From Paulinella micropora (taxonomy: Eukaryota; Cercozoa; Imbricatea; Euglyphida; Paulinellidae), in contig WBZZ01000340.1 in NCBI GenBank assembly GCA_019918135.1, positions 1-64,000 on the forward strand: 64,000 nt of DNA, in the 5' to 3' direction. The notes under the pieces were generated by a model. The model saw only the letters and a list, made by a program, of their open reading frames with translations. It was not told where the DNA came from and made no database searches. Numbering within the stretch: position 1 is the first letter of the stretch; every line of letters starts with the position of its first letter. Below, in pieces: positions 41,050 through 51,571 of the stretch. The translations under genes were made by a program, and so were the position numbers.

Positions 41050-44000
41050 TTGCCGCCACTTCCATCATACCCGACAAGCTTAGCGAAGTCAACCGTCCGT
41101 TGCTATAAAGCCCATGGGCGCCCCCTGTTACCTGAAAATTGGCTTCTGTCTGTTGTACGCCGGTGCTTGAGGCGGGTCTCACTGAATTCCTTTCGACCCA
41201 GACATCGTAATAGGCGCCACTGGTCGGCGGGTTGTTGGTAGCCGCTGCCGAAGTAATAAACTTGAACGAGGCAGTGATCAGCCATTTCCTGGGCATACCG
41301 GACGTGTTCTGCCAGGTCGTGAAGCCGTTAGCGTTGCTTACAGTGATGTTGCCGTGCACGGGCGCCAGCCTCACTACGTCATCGACCGGGATCTTCCTGC
41401 CAGTTCCACTATTAACAGTGACGGCCGTGTCGCTCGTCAGCCAGTGGCCACGGTCCCAGGTGCCCAGCTCGAACTGCCCGAGGTCGTTGATCTGTACCAC
41501 GCGGTCCGTGCCGGCGGAGGGCAGCGCGGTCAGCAACGTCGTGGTGACTTTGCCGCTCGTGATCGCATCCACGCCCGTGAGGCCCGTGGCAGTGGCCGAC
41601 ACGCCCTCGGACTCAACGACGGGCGCAAAGGTCCCCACGACGGACGCGGCACTCGAATGTACCGAAGTGACAATAAACCGGTGGTAGTAATAGAACGCGG
41701 TCGAAGCGGGCGCGCTCGAGTTCAGGGTCTGTGACGTCGTGGTAAAAGAGAAGTTACCGGACCAGACCAGTGTCCAAGTACTGCCATTGTCCGACCCCGC
41801 CAACGTGAAGCTTTTGGTTGAGGTACTGAGAGTAACTCCGTTGGTCAACGCGAAGCTCGTGATCCTGTACCGGCGCCGCTGGTGCTGGAGCGTAAAGTAC
41901 TCGCCGTACACGTTGCTGCCGCCTACGTTGGTAACGGCGTTGTTGGTCGTGTTGATACTCCCGTCCGAGTTGTAGTTGCCGAGGTTAGTCCAGCCATTGG
42001 CGGCGACACCATCGAAAACCCTCCAGCTCTCCTGGCTTACTTGTGCGGAAGAGTGGCTGAGCACCCAGTTAGGGTCCGTGGTAGGCGTATAGGCCGACAT
42101 GGAAGTCCAGGTCGGCAGCGCCACGGAGCCAGAAGTCACGACCGTGGTCGAAGTGCTCTGGGTCACCATCTGGCTCGCAGAAGTCAGGCTCAGAACGGCG
42201 GTCTGGGCCGGCGTGGAGGCTGGCAACAACGAGCTGGCCGCAAGCTGGCCCGCCGAGTCCAGCGTGACCAGCGACGTCGAGCCGGGCAGGCTAGCAGGCA
42301 CTCTGACAGACGAGGCGGCTAGCTGCCCTCCACTGGACAAGGAAACGAAGGACGTGTTGGACGGCAGCGCGGTCGGCAGCAGGAGTGCAGACGAACCAGA
42401 AGCCGCAGCGGAGAGCGTGCTGTTGCCGCCCGCCCCGCTAAGTGACAGCAAGCTAGCAGCCCCTGTCGCTAGCTGGCCACCAGAGTCGAGTGTCACTAGC
42501 GACGTGCTACCGGGCAGCGCAGCAGGCACCTTGAGCGCAGAGGCGCTTAGCTGTCCTGCAGAGGTCAGCGACGTCAGAGAAGTGCTGGCAGGCAGCGCGC
42601 TAGGTAGACTCAGCGCGACCGTCCCCGTGCTCGCAATCGTAGAGGTGCCGATCGTCATTGGCGACGTATGCGTGTGCCCGTCTACGTAGGCCTTATTGGC
42701 AGCGTCGGTGGTGGTGAGCGGCGCCGCTATGTTCTTGATCGCGGGGCACGACGTGTAGTCAAAGCCAAAGTGGTTGATTCCGCACCAGCTAGAACTCCCT
42801 CCTGCCTTGATAGTAGCAACCACGATGGCCACGTACCGGGCGGCCCTAGCGTTGTCGGTCGGCGCGAGAGTGATGGCATTGCCGTCGACAAAGGTGTACG
42901 AGCTAGTGTGCCACAGCGTCCAGGTAGTGCCGTCTAACGACGTGCCCACCTGCCAAGTCTTTAGCGATTTATCCAGACCGCTGGACTGGGCTTGCAGGTA
43001 GTACTGTTGCAGGACGACCCCAGTGCCAAAATCTAGCTGGAGCCACTCTCCGGGGTACGCTACACCCGAAAACGTTTTGCTGGAACTGGAAGTGTAGGCG
43101 CCGCTCGTGGCATTGTAGGTACTAGTGTTGCTCTGCCAGGAAAAGTTTGAGCCCGTGTTGAAGCCGTCGTACGCGTTGCCGTTCCCGGAAGTGGAAGCAC
43201 TCGCGACCAGGCCGTTCCGCCATGCTATCGGGCTTCTTCACGTACGAAGTGGCTACGAGGCTCAGACCATGAGAGATGGCCTGGTCCCCGTACAACAGCG
43301 CGCCGTCGGAGCCCAGCGACACCAAGCTAGTACTGCTTGGTAGTGCGGTCGGCAGCTTGAGTGCAGAGGTGCCGGACGCCGGAGCGGAAAGGGTGCTAGT
43401 GCCTCCCGCCCCGCTGAGTGACAGCGAGCTAGCAGCGCCTGTCGCGAGCTGGCCACCGGAGTCGAGTGTCACTAGCGAAGTGCTGCCCGGCAGGGCAGTC
43501 GGCAGCTTGAGTGCAGAGGAGCCAGAGGCCGGAGCGGAAAGGCTGCTGGTGCCGCCCGCCCCGCTGAGTGACAGTGAGCTAGCAGCGCCTGTCGCGAGCT
43601 GGCCACCAGAGTCGAGTGTCACTAGCAAAGTGCTGCCAGGCAAGGACACGGGCACCTTGAGCGCAGAGGCACTCAGCTGCCCCGCAGAGGTCAGCGACGT
43701 CAGCGAAGTGCTGGCGGGCAGCGCACTGGGCAAGCTCAGCGCAACCGTCCCCGTGCTCGCGATCGTGCTGGTACCAATCGTCAGTGGCGACGTGTGTGTG
43801 CCCGTCTACGTAGGTCTTGTTGGTGGCGTCCGTGCTGACGAGCGGCACCGCTATGTTCTTGATCGCAGGATACACAGTGTAGTCGAAACCAAAGTGTACG
43901 ATTGCCCAATAGCGAGATGTTCCTCCTCCCCCCTTTATGGAAGCAACCACGATGGCCACATACCGGGCGACCCTGGCAGTGTCGGCCGGCGTAAAGGTGA

Positions 44001-46157
44001 CGGAACTTCCGTCAACAAAGGTGTACGAGCCAGTGTGCCAGAGCGTCCAGGTAGTTCCGTCTGTCGAAGTGCCCACTTGCCAGGTCTTCGGCGATCTACC
44101 CAGGATACTAGTGTAGCTCTGCAGGCAGTACTGCTGCAGGACAACTCCAGTGCCAAAATCCAGTTGGAGCCACTCGCCAGGGTACGCTACACCCGAAAAC
44201 GTTCTGCTGACATTGGAAAGGTAGGCGCCGCTCGTAGTATTGTAGGTATCAGTGTTGCTCTGCCAGGCGTCTATCCCTGTATTGAAGGCATCGAAAGCAG
44301 CGCCGTTCCCTGAAGTGGACGCGCTCGCGACCAGGCCGTTCCAGCTGTTGCTCGTCATGCTGTCTGGCTTCTTCACGTACGAAGTGGCTACAAAGCTCAG
44401 GCCGTGATAGATGGCCTGGTCCCCGTGCAGCAGCGTGCCGTTGGAGCCCAGTGACACCAAGCTGGTGCTGGCTGGCAGCGAGCTCGGCAGCGAGAAATTG
44501 CTTTGGGACATTTCGTACGTGCTCGGGTTGTACTGCAGCACCATCTGGCCTGAACCGCTCGCTTGGCCCGACCTCACCGGCCTGATGGTAGTCGAACCAG
44601 CTGTGCTAACATTCATGTCCGCACCGCTCGCGTTCAGCACGATCGCGTTTGTTGCAGGTACCGATAGGGCGTTATCGCACCCGCCAATCGCAATGCTGTC
44701 CGCCCCCAACACGGCGCCCGCATGTGACCCGATAGCTACGGACCGCGCTCCTTGGTTTGTGGTGCCCGCATAATATCCTATCGCCACGGATCGCGCCCCT
44801 TGGTTGGTATTGCCCGCCGTCGCGCCTATCGCTACGGCGTTGTCGCCTTGATTCTCGTTTCCGGTAGTATCTCCCACTGCGACAGCGCCCGAGCCTTGCG
44901 TAACCATCCCAGTATAATCGCCTATCGCTATGCTGGCTGCCCCTTGCTTCATGTCCCCGCCGGCCAGGTAGCCTACAGCGAGCGCGCCGCTAGCCTGTCG
45001 GAAGAGATCCTCTATCATCTTGGTGTTGATCACGCCCGTTTCCTTCACCAGTATGCCGCTAGTGACGGGCATGGGCAAGAAGTCGCCCTCCGCGTAGCTC
45101 ATGGCCCCGTCCGCTCCGGCCGCCAACAGCTTCGTACTTGCAGGAAGGGAGGCCGGCAGCTTGAGTGCACAAGAACCACTGGAAGGGGCCGAAAGAGTGC
45201 TGTTGCCGCCAGCCCCTGTCAGCGTGAGCGTCGACGAGCTTAATTGGCTGCTCAGGCCTAGCACGCCGTCTGGGTCCATGGTCACGACACAATCGTTTTG
45301 GGTAGGCATGACCGACGGGAACTTCACTGCTCCTGCCACCTGGTGGTCGACGTACGCCTTGGGCGCCAGCTGCGAGGCCTTGGTCGGATAACTGGTGTTC
45401 TCGATGCAGCCGGCATTGTACAGCTGGTAGTCGAAGGCCAGGCTCCGCATGTACCAAACCCCCGCCCCGTTGTTTTTAGTGCAGATTACACGCAGGTACC
45501 TGGCGTAATCGGCCGCGGTCGCAGGCGTGAACGTGCGCAGGCTGTCGCCGACAAAGGTCTGGGCCGTCTGGCTGTCCCACGTGAACCACCGGCCGCCATC
45601 CGCGCTGTAAGGAACTACCCAGTCTCTGGGCGCGGTAATAGCACCCGCGGACGTGAAGTGGTAAGCAGTGACCTTGGCGTGCTGGCCCAGGTCGAGCTGG
45701 AGCCACGCGCCCGCCACGGGAGATTATCGACCACCGTCTCGATCATGGCGGTGTAGTTGTTGCCGCTGTAGCTGTCGGGCGCAGTGGTGCCCCACAAGGT
45801 CGAGAAATCGCTGTCAAATGCCAGGTAGGCCTGGGCGGAATTGCTAGAGGCCGAGGCCGCAAAGCCAGCGGAGCTGTTAGAAGTCATCCCGGCCGGCTGG
45901 TTAGTTTTGGCTTCGGTGTCCAGCGTCAAGGTAATCAGGTCCGCTAGATCGACCAAGTGCGGGTTTCCGGACGTTGTCAGCCTGTGAGCAGTATTGAGCG
46001 CTACCGCGTCGTTCGCGGCCAGTCCGCCCGCTGCCCATCTCACGCCCCCGTCACCGTCCGAAACAAGGACGTCGCCACTCTGTCCGTCGACCAGTAGCAC
46101 AAAGTCGTCGGTCGCACCGTCGAGGCGCCGCCGCTTGTACGACATCGCAACTTCCAT
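41042..46157 (-). pseudogene. Giant attachment-fibre protein with discoidin-like and YadA-like repeats (broken)
   Basis: This is the largest gene, about 1,700 codons. The N-terminus (MSYKRRRLDGATDD, in-frame ATG at 46,145; an upstream ATG at 46,157 is possible) is followed by a discoidin/F5-8C-like domain (WLQLDLGQHAKVTAY, near 45,700). Next is a YadA-head-like array (AVAIGATAGNTNQGARSVAI, about 44,650-44,930). A second discoidin-like domain lies near 44,000-44,350 and a third near 42,730-43,100 (GEWLQLDFGTGV, RYVAIVVASIK), and a further carbohydrate-binding-like module near 41,600-42,060. Between them are repeats of a Ser/Leu/Gly unit of about 48 residues (LPGSTSLVTLDSGGQLATGA). The C-terminus looks like a globular knob (TTWQNTSGMPRKWLITASFK). 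The design is that of a trimeric receptor-binding fibre. About three breaks. Confidence 0.7.
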
Positions 46158-46205
46158 TTGTTGCTGATTAAATAATATAACAAGAGGAGAAGTTTTTTAA
46201 TTAGT

Positions 46206-46424
46206 TTACAGGATCTCGTCTAGAAAATTGTCAACAAAGTGCATGCGTTCTTCCCAAGTGTCTCCGCCAGGGATATCACGAGCGGGGTTGATACAGGCAC
46301 CGTCACCATAAGGGCGGCACACGAGCGAGGCTAAGTCCCGGGGGTCACCTTGTTTGCAAGTTCCAGACCAATACAGCTGGCATTCGAAAAAGCAGGCGCC
46401 ACAGGTAGGACAGACTGCTAACAT
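46206..46424 (-). CDS. Small Cys-rich, probably zinc-binding protein
   Basis: This is an open frame of 72 residues from MLAVCPTCGACFFECQLYWS. It has several Cys pairs (CPTCGAC, GTC, VC, GAC) in the first 45 residues and an acidic helix at the end (HFVDNFLDEIL). It could be a zinc-binding regulator. No family is recognised. TTTAATTAG and TTTAATTG motifs lie on both sides. It looks whole. Confidence 0.5.
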   Translation of the reverse strand: MLAVCPTCGACFFECQLYWSGTCKQGDPRDLASLVCRPYGDGACINPARDIPGGDTWEERMHFVDNFLDEIL

Positions 46425-46469
46425 TTTGTAATTGATAGAACCAGAGGAAAAAAACAGTTTAATTGTTTT

Positions 46470-47252
46470 TTACTGCTCAGCCAGCAGTGCCTGAACTCTT
46501 TGGAAGAACCCGAGGAGACGCCTGTTTATTTCTTCCGCTGTTTCCTTCCAGTAATTTTTCTTACTCATATTGCAGGAGACTTCTATCTCGTCGTATTCCA
46601 GTGCGTTACGTTCAGTTCTGGCACCAAATATGGCGATTTGCTCCCCGTCCCGCCACGGATCGCTCTGACAAATATCAGGCACAAGGGGGGGCAGGGACAT
46701 GGTCTCGCACATGTGCCAGTGGTCAACCCAGCTCCAAGACATCCACACGCTGGCCTTCAGCGGCTCATAGTAGACTGGGTTAGTGTATTCCCTGACTATT
46801 CCCACTAGCTCGGCTGGCATACCAATCTCCTCCTGCAGCAGGTACAGACCCTTGTGCTCTGCGGCGATCAAGCCTGCCACGGTGCGCATCAGCGGATCAT
46901 CGGCGGGCACTGCCATTACCAACTGATCCAACACAGAACACATCGCGTATTCGCGATCCATGCCAGTGCATTTCCAATCCATGCCCTCGCCGTTTGCGTA
47001 GACACCCAGAAGGGCGACCGTCCGGTCGGACATGTCAACCAGTTCCTTCAACAAGTCTGACAACACGTCACTCAGCGAGACACGCACATCTCTTCTGCGA
47101 TCGTAGAATCGCACTAAGGCCCTCTTCGCGTGTTCGGGCATCGGCTGGCGAGCGACAGTGCGAGTAAGCGGGGGCAACTCCAGTCGGCGTCGCTTGAGGG
47201 ATTGGGAGTCAGTACCAGCGGTCGTTCGTTTGTTCCGTAGAGCGAGCATCAT
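46470..47252 (-). CDS. Hypothetical protein next to the right terminal repeat
   Basis: This is an open frame of 260 residues from MMLALRNKRTTAGTDSQSLK. Basic N-terminus (SLKRRRLELPPLTRTVARQP), helical middle (VSLSDVLSDLLKELVDMSDR), and a Trp-rich region (KASVWMSWSWVDHWHMCE) near the C-terminal third. An upstream in-frame extension into the terminal repeat is less likely. No family is recognised. It is the outermost non-repeated gene on the right. It looks whole. Confidence 0.5.
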   Translation of the reverse strand: MMLALRNKRTTAGTDSQSLKRRRLELPPLTRTVARQPMPEHAKRALVRFYDRRRDVRVSLSDVLSDLLKELVDMSDRTVALLGVYANGEGMDWKCTGMDREYAMCSVLDQLVMAVPADDPLMRTVAGLIAAEHKGLYLLQEEIGMPAELVGIVREYTNPVYYEPLKASVWMSWSWVDHWHMCETMSLPPLVPDICQSDPWRDGEQIAIFGARTERNALEYDEIEVSCNMSKKNYWKETAEEINRRLLGFFQRVQALLAEQ

Positions 47253-48569
47253 TTTCGCGCGGTAGCACCTAAGCAGACAAAACAGAGTGAGTAAAAGGTT
47301 TCGCGAAAATTCCACCGTGTGTTGCGAGCGGGCAAAAAGCAAAAAAGTTTCGCGAGAATTTGCCCTGGTTTGCGGCGCGGTAAGTTTCCGCGGAAATGTC
47401 CACATCAGCAGTTGCAAAATTGGCAAGGGTCTCGTTCCGGCTGCTACCCACTTCCCTCGGTCGAAGACTCGAGGGTTCTGGCCTGGTCACGACGACGAAA
47501 CCGCCGAGCCTCGTGCGACCGGCCGGCCCTGCCAGCAAGGTCGGTCGAGTGGTGGGTATTGCTTGTCACCGGCCACCGGCCCAAGGGTGGGTGGCGTGGT
47601 CGTCCGTACCGCCTTGTTTTTCGGCGAAAGTTTTGGCCACGCGGCCGTCGACGGAAACCCCCCCCCCCCTCCCCCGCCTCTCCACGTGAGACAACGAGAC
47701 GGTTCGGGAAACCCCCCCCCCCCTCCCTCCCTCCCTTCCTTTTTTTTTGAATTTTTTTTTAATTTTAAAAAAGTGTCTCAAGTGTCTCAGGCCTATCATT
47801 TTCCCTATAGTTTCTGAGACATGCTGAGACAAACGGCCAAATTTGTCGCCTAACCCGTGATTGAGACAAGAAAACGACAAATTTTATCCACAACTTTTCC
47901 GGAGGGGGTAAGAAAGTACCCACCCCCCTGGGGCCTGGGGGGCAGGGTGTGTCTCGGTGTCTCAAGCCCCGGCCAAGCAGGTGTCGACTGACCGTTGTAC
48001 GGGGTCGACTGACCCATGTACAGTGTCGACCGACCCTTGTACAGTGTCGACTGACCCTTGTACCGTGTCGACCGACCCTTGTACAGTGTCGACTGACAAG
48101 CTATGGCTAGGGCTTTTTTGCGGTAAACTTTCTTGCCTCGACAAATTTGTCGCATAACCCGTGATTGAGACAAAAAACGACAAATTTATCCACAACTTTT
48201 CTGGAGGGGGTAAAAAAGTACAAACCCCCCTGGGGCCTGGGGGCAGGGGGTGTCTCTGTGTCTCAAGCTTTTTGCGGTAAATTTTCTTGCCTCGACAAAT
48301 TTGTCGCATAACACGTCATTGAGACAAAAAAACGACAAATTTATCCACAACTTTTCTGGAGGGGGTAAAAAAGTACCCACCCCCTGGGGACTGGGGGGCA
48401 GGGGGTGTCTCGGTGTCTCAAGGACATTGGCTGTAAATCAATGTGTCGATTGACATGGGTGACCGGACCGACCGACCCTGGCACGGTGTCGACCTACACT
48501 TTGCACTGTGTCGACCGACAGACCCGACCGGACCCCGGAACCTTTTAATGATTTTTTTGTGTGAACGAA
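47253..48569. repeat. Non-coding part of the right terminal repeat with nested direct repeats
   Basis: A unit of about 120 bp (TTGTCGCATAACCCGTGATT, TTTATCCACAACTTTTC, then a GGGGGTA / CCCCCTGGGG stretch and GTGTCTCAAG) occurs three times, near 47,848-47,970, 48,147-48,262 and 48,300-48,420. Between the first two copies is an array of five or six GTGTCGACTGACCCTTGTAC-like units (47,983-48,100), related to the GTCGGTCGACAC units of the left arm. No gene is supported. Confidence 0.7.
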
Positions 48570-49583
48570 TTAGAACGCAGTGCTCACTACCTTAGCTACG
48601 TCGATACCTCCCTTCATGTCAGGGATGCCGTGAACAGCGAGGTTCTTGGCGTTGAGCGCAGAGGCGTGCTCAACAGAGGGGTTGAAGATGAGGCGCCTTG
48701 CGCAGTCTACGGCTACGGCATGCGCATGTCCAGCGACGACGTAGACGCCCGACTTCTTCCGAACAAGCTCGCGGTGGCTACACTTGATCTTCTGGAGCGC
48801 GAAGCGGACGCGTGATTGGTTGTCGGTGTACTGGGCTCGGCTTACTAGTTCGTCGAGAGTCATGAGGCCCGGGTAGGTCTTATGACAGATGTCGACGAAA
48901 CTGCGCTTGCGATACGAAAGAGCACACAGCCATGCATCGACCATACATCCCGCCCTGCCCGAGTTGAGGATGGGACAAGGGACCTGTGTGTCGCCCGGCG
49001 GGAAGGAACCTGCAGACGGCGCGCAGCCTTGGGGAAGAAATAAAGGCGGCACATAGGTGTCGAGCGTGCCCGCGGCCTTGGCTTCTTCGTAGGTCTCTTT
49101 CCCAGCGGCGACTACCCTGTCCACGAAGGCGGTCCACGCCCTGGCCTCGTACCCTTGGCCGTGTCCCTCCTCGTTCCTGACTTCTTCGACCGTGAAGGCC
49201 CTCTGGACAGTTCTACCTTCAGGACCGGGCTCGACAAAGGCCATAACTAAGTGGTTGCTCTCATCGCCCGAGTACGTAGGGGCCCAGCTCATCCACAGCC
49301 AGTCAGACATCACAGGCGCGCCAGCCTCCGAGTCGCTCGATGCGACGACGGCTGCCGACGCTACAGGGGCGGGCTTTCCGCTGTTCGATACAGCAAGACC
49401 TCCCGCCGCCTGCTGCTCTGCCTGACTGGCTGTTTCAAGCATGCGCCGCTTCTTTCTCTGGCGTTGAGCTCTGTTCTTGCGTTGGCGTTTGGTGAGCAGT
49501 ACTGACGAGGCAGGCAGGCCAGAGTCCTTCGCAGCCGAGGGTGGAGCGGCGGTTGGTAGGTCCGGGACCGCCAGTACCGTCAT
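48570..49583 (-). CDS. Terminal-repeat gene, papain-like protease candidate, right copy
   Basis: This is an open frame of 337 residues, starting MTVLAVPDLPTAAPPSAAK as in the left copy; an upstream in-frame ATG (49,721) lies in the tandem array and is less likely. A basic stretch (TKRQRKNRAQRQRKKRRM) suggests nuclear or DNA targeting. The middle has WLWMSWAPTYSGDESNHLVM. The C-terminal half keeps GRAGCMVDAWLCALSY and VYVVAGHAHAVAVDCARRLI followed by FNPS, a Cys, His, Asn/Asp order like papain-fold peptidases. The family is uncertain. It looks whole, while its mirror at the left end is broken. Confidence 0.5.
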   Translation of the reverse strand: MTVLAVPDLPTAAPPSAAKDSGLPASSVLLTKRQRKNRAQRQRKKRRMLETASQAEQQAAGGLAVSNSGKPAPVASAAVVASSDSEAGAPVMSDWLWMSWAPTYSGDESNHLVMAFVEPGPEGRTVQRAFTVEEVRNEEGHGQGYEARAWTAFVDRVVAAGKETYEEAKAAGTLDTYVPPLFLPQGCAPSAGSFPPGDTQVPCPILNSGRAGCMVDAWLCALSYRKRSFVDICHKTYPGLMTLDELVSRAQYTDNQSRVRFALQKIKCSHRELVRKKSGVYVVAGHAHAVAVDCARRLIFNPSVEHASALNAKNLAVHGIPDMKGGIDVAKVVSTAF

Positions 49584-49604
49584 TTTGACTGCACACACAG
49601 GCAC

Positions 49605-50245
49605 GTCTAACTTTTTCAAACATGGAGATACTGTCCTCTCTTCTTCACTATTCGATTCGGGCACTCTTTCTACCCCTAGACGCTCAAGCACACACGGCAA
49701 CCCCCTCGGACACACACACACACCCTACTCCCCCCCCCCCCCCCCCCACCCTCCCTACCCCCCCCTCCCCTGCCCAGTCCAGCCGACACGCCTAGCGTCT
49801 TCAAACATGGAGTTGGTGTTGTCTCGTCTTCACCATTCGATTCAGGCACGCTGTCTACCCCCAGAAGCATACGAGACACACACAGCAGCCCCCTCGGACA
49901 CACCCACACACCCTACCCCCCCCCCCCCCTCCCTACCACCCCCTGCCCAGTCCAGCCGACATGCCTAGCGTCTTCAAACACGGAGTTGGTGTTGTCTAGA
50001 CTTCACCATTCGATTCAGGCACGCTGTCTACCCCCAGAAGCACACTAGACACACACAGCAGCCCCCTCGGACACACCCACACACCCTACCCCCCCCCCCC
50101 TCCCTACCACCCCCCTGCCCAGTCCAGCCGACAGGCCTAGCGTCTTCAAACATGGAGTTAGTGTTGTCTAGTCTTCACCATTCGATTCAGGCACGCTGTC
50201 TACCCCCAGAAGCACACTAGACACACACACGCAGCCCCTCCGACA
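49605..50245. repeat. Outer tandem array of about 175-bp units at the right terminus
   Basis: Units beginning CTTCAAACATGGAGTTGGTG and containing ATTCGATTCAGGCACGCTGT, CACACACAGCAGCCCCCTCG and a poly-C run recur about 3.5 times. One inverted unit is present at the left end (1-200). The array resembles terminal or subtelomere-like repeats of linear viral genomes. Confidence 0.8.
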
Positions 50246-50640
50246 CACAGGGGACACGCACACACACAGGGACTTGCATTGGACACGTCAGCCAGAGTTG
50301 TGAGGAATTCTTTCTGTGGTAAAAACACAGTCACTGGTTACGGTGGACACGTGTCACCATTGTGTGGGTGTGCGGACCGGACCTGTTACCACTTTACCTA
50401 CAGCGGATGCCACTCTACCCCGGACCGGACCGACCGGGTGAATATTACCACTTTACACCCACCGCGGATGCCACTCTACCCCCAGACCGGACCGACCGGG
50501 TGACTATTACCACTTTACCCACCGCGGATGCCACTCTACCCCCGGACCGGACCGACCGAGTGACTATTACCATAATGCACACGCAAATGCCACTTTTCCC
50601 AGACCGGACCGACCGAGACGCTAATGCCAATAATGCGCCA
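50246..50640. repeat. Tandem repeat of about 62 bp just outside the right terminus
   Basis: A unit containing GGACCGGACCGACCGGGTGA and CACCGCGGATGCCACTCTAC repeats about four times from about 50,370 to 50,625. GGACCGACCGACC-type words also occur inside the terminal repeats (48,465 region), so it may belong to the element's extreme end rather than to the host. Confidence 0.65.
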
Positions 50641-51535
50641 TCCGCACAGGACAAAATGGCAATGGATTATCCCGCTCTGGGCAAATTGGCAGCCTGTTCT
50701 TTCAGGCCAATCGACAAATCAAGATGGATTGATGTACATACATACATACATAAAAAAATTCCTGCAGGAAGCAGCTCAGACATACGCTAAATACGTACCA
50801 GACGGTACCACTAAAAAGAAAAAAAAAAAAAAAAGAGGCACGCATGCCGTAACCGAAAACACTTACTATTTTCATCTCTGCATTTCTCCCTCTCTCCCTC
50901 TCTCACACTCACCCTAGGGAAAACAATATGGGATTGTAATTTGTCTATATCTTTTTTTCCTTGCTTCACATGTACATATCTGTCGACGCCGGACCGACGT
51001 CTGCCTGTCTGTCTGTCTGCCTGTCGACATCTGTACGTCTGTCTGTCCGTCTGTCTGTCCGCCTGTCCGCCTGTCTGTCTGTCTGTCTCTCTCTATCTCT
51101 CTCTCTCTCTCTCTCTCTATCTCTATCTCTCTCTCAGCTCTCTCTCTCTGTCTCGTGAATGTCTCTGTGTGTATGTGTGTTTTGTCTGTTTTTGTGTTTT
51201 TTTGTTTCTTTGGATTATGTATCTATGTACATATGTACATATGTATTTATGTATGTATGAATCAATTGTCGATAGGCCTGATAAAACAAAATGCCATTTT
51301 TGCCCTAGTGGGATATATGTATGGTTGAGCCGTTAAAGCCAAGGCAAACCTATGTGGAAGCAAGAAGGTATTTCTCTTGAATGCTACTTGTGCGCTCAAT
51401 TGCAAGAGAGATGTAGAGATAGAGAATAATAGAGATAGAGATGGCAAGATGTAGAGATAGAGGTAGGCACTTTCACACAGGCGATTTTGACTCTTATTCC
51501 ACATTCTTCAATCCTCCCTCGTCATTACGACGACG
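50641..51535. repeat. Host-like non-coding DNA with simple repeats
   Basis: No gene is seen. There is an A-run near 50,820, a CTGT/CTCT microsatellite (51,000-51,150), and short GTATGTAT and AGAGATAG runs further on. Confidence 0.6.
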
Positions 51536-51540
51536 ACAAG

Positions 51541-51571
<31 letters not shown>

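Larger units (their letters stand above)
1..50245. mobile_element. Endogenous virus-like element, small Nucleocytoviricota type (fossil copy)
   Basis: The element is bounded by long inverted repeats that share sequence and a related gene, and is filled with closely spaced genes on both strands. The gene set (D5-like helicase, VLTF2, VLTF3, A32-like ATPase, RuvC-like resolvase, probable capsid and penton-like proteins, both ribonucleotide reductase subunits, PCNA-like clamp) is that of nucleocytoplasmic large DNA viruses. The length near 50 kb and the lack of a visible DNA polymerase B match the Yaravirus/Pleurochrysis virus group (Mriyaviricetes), though a large Polinton-like virus is the alternative. 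About half the genes are open throughout and the rest carry a few breaks each, some 30 to 35 in total, so the copy is broken but not old. The left end reaches the window edge and may continue beyond it. A DNA transposon has inserted into it. Confidence 0.85.
47285..50245 (-). repeat. Right terminal inverted repeat of the virus-like element
   Basis: This is the inverted counterpart of the left end: 47,300-47,690 and 48,445-48,551 match left blocks closely, and the terminal gene and outer tandem units are also mirrored. The two arms are not identical. The right arm has extra repeated blocks at 47,848-48,420 and a longer outer tandem array. Confidence 0.85.

Noticed and set aside
43276-44313. 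Rightward open frame of 345 codons
   Set aside because: It is the complement of the repeated fibre region; the repeat content is explained by the fibre gene.
1-50245. Classical Polinton/Maverick identity
   Set aside because: No protein-primed DNA polymerase B, retroviral-type integrase or adenovirus-type protease was recognised; VLTF2/VLTF3, D5-like helicase and reductase genes favour Nucleocytoviricota.
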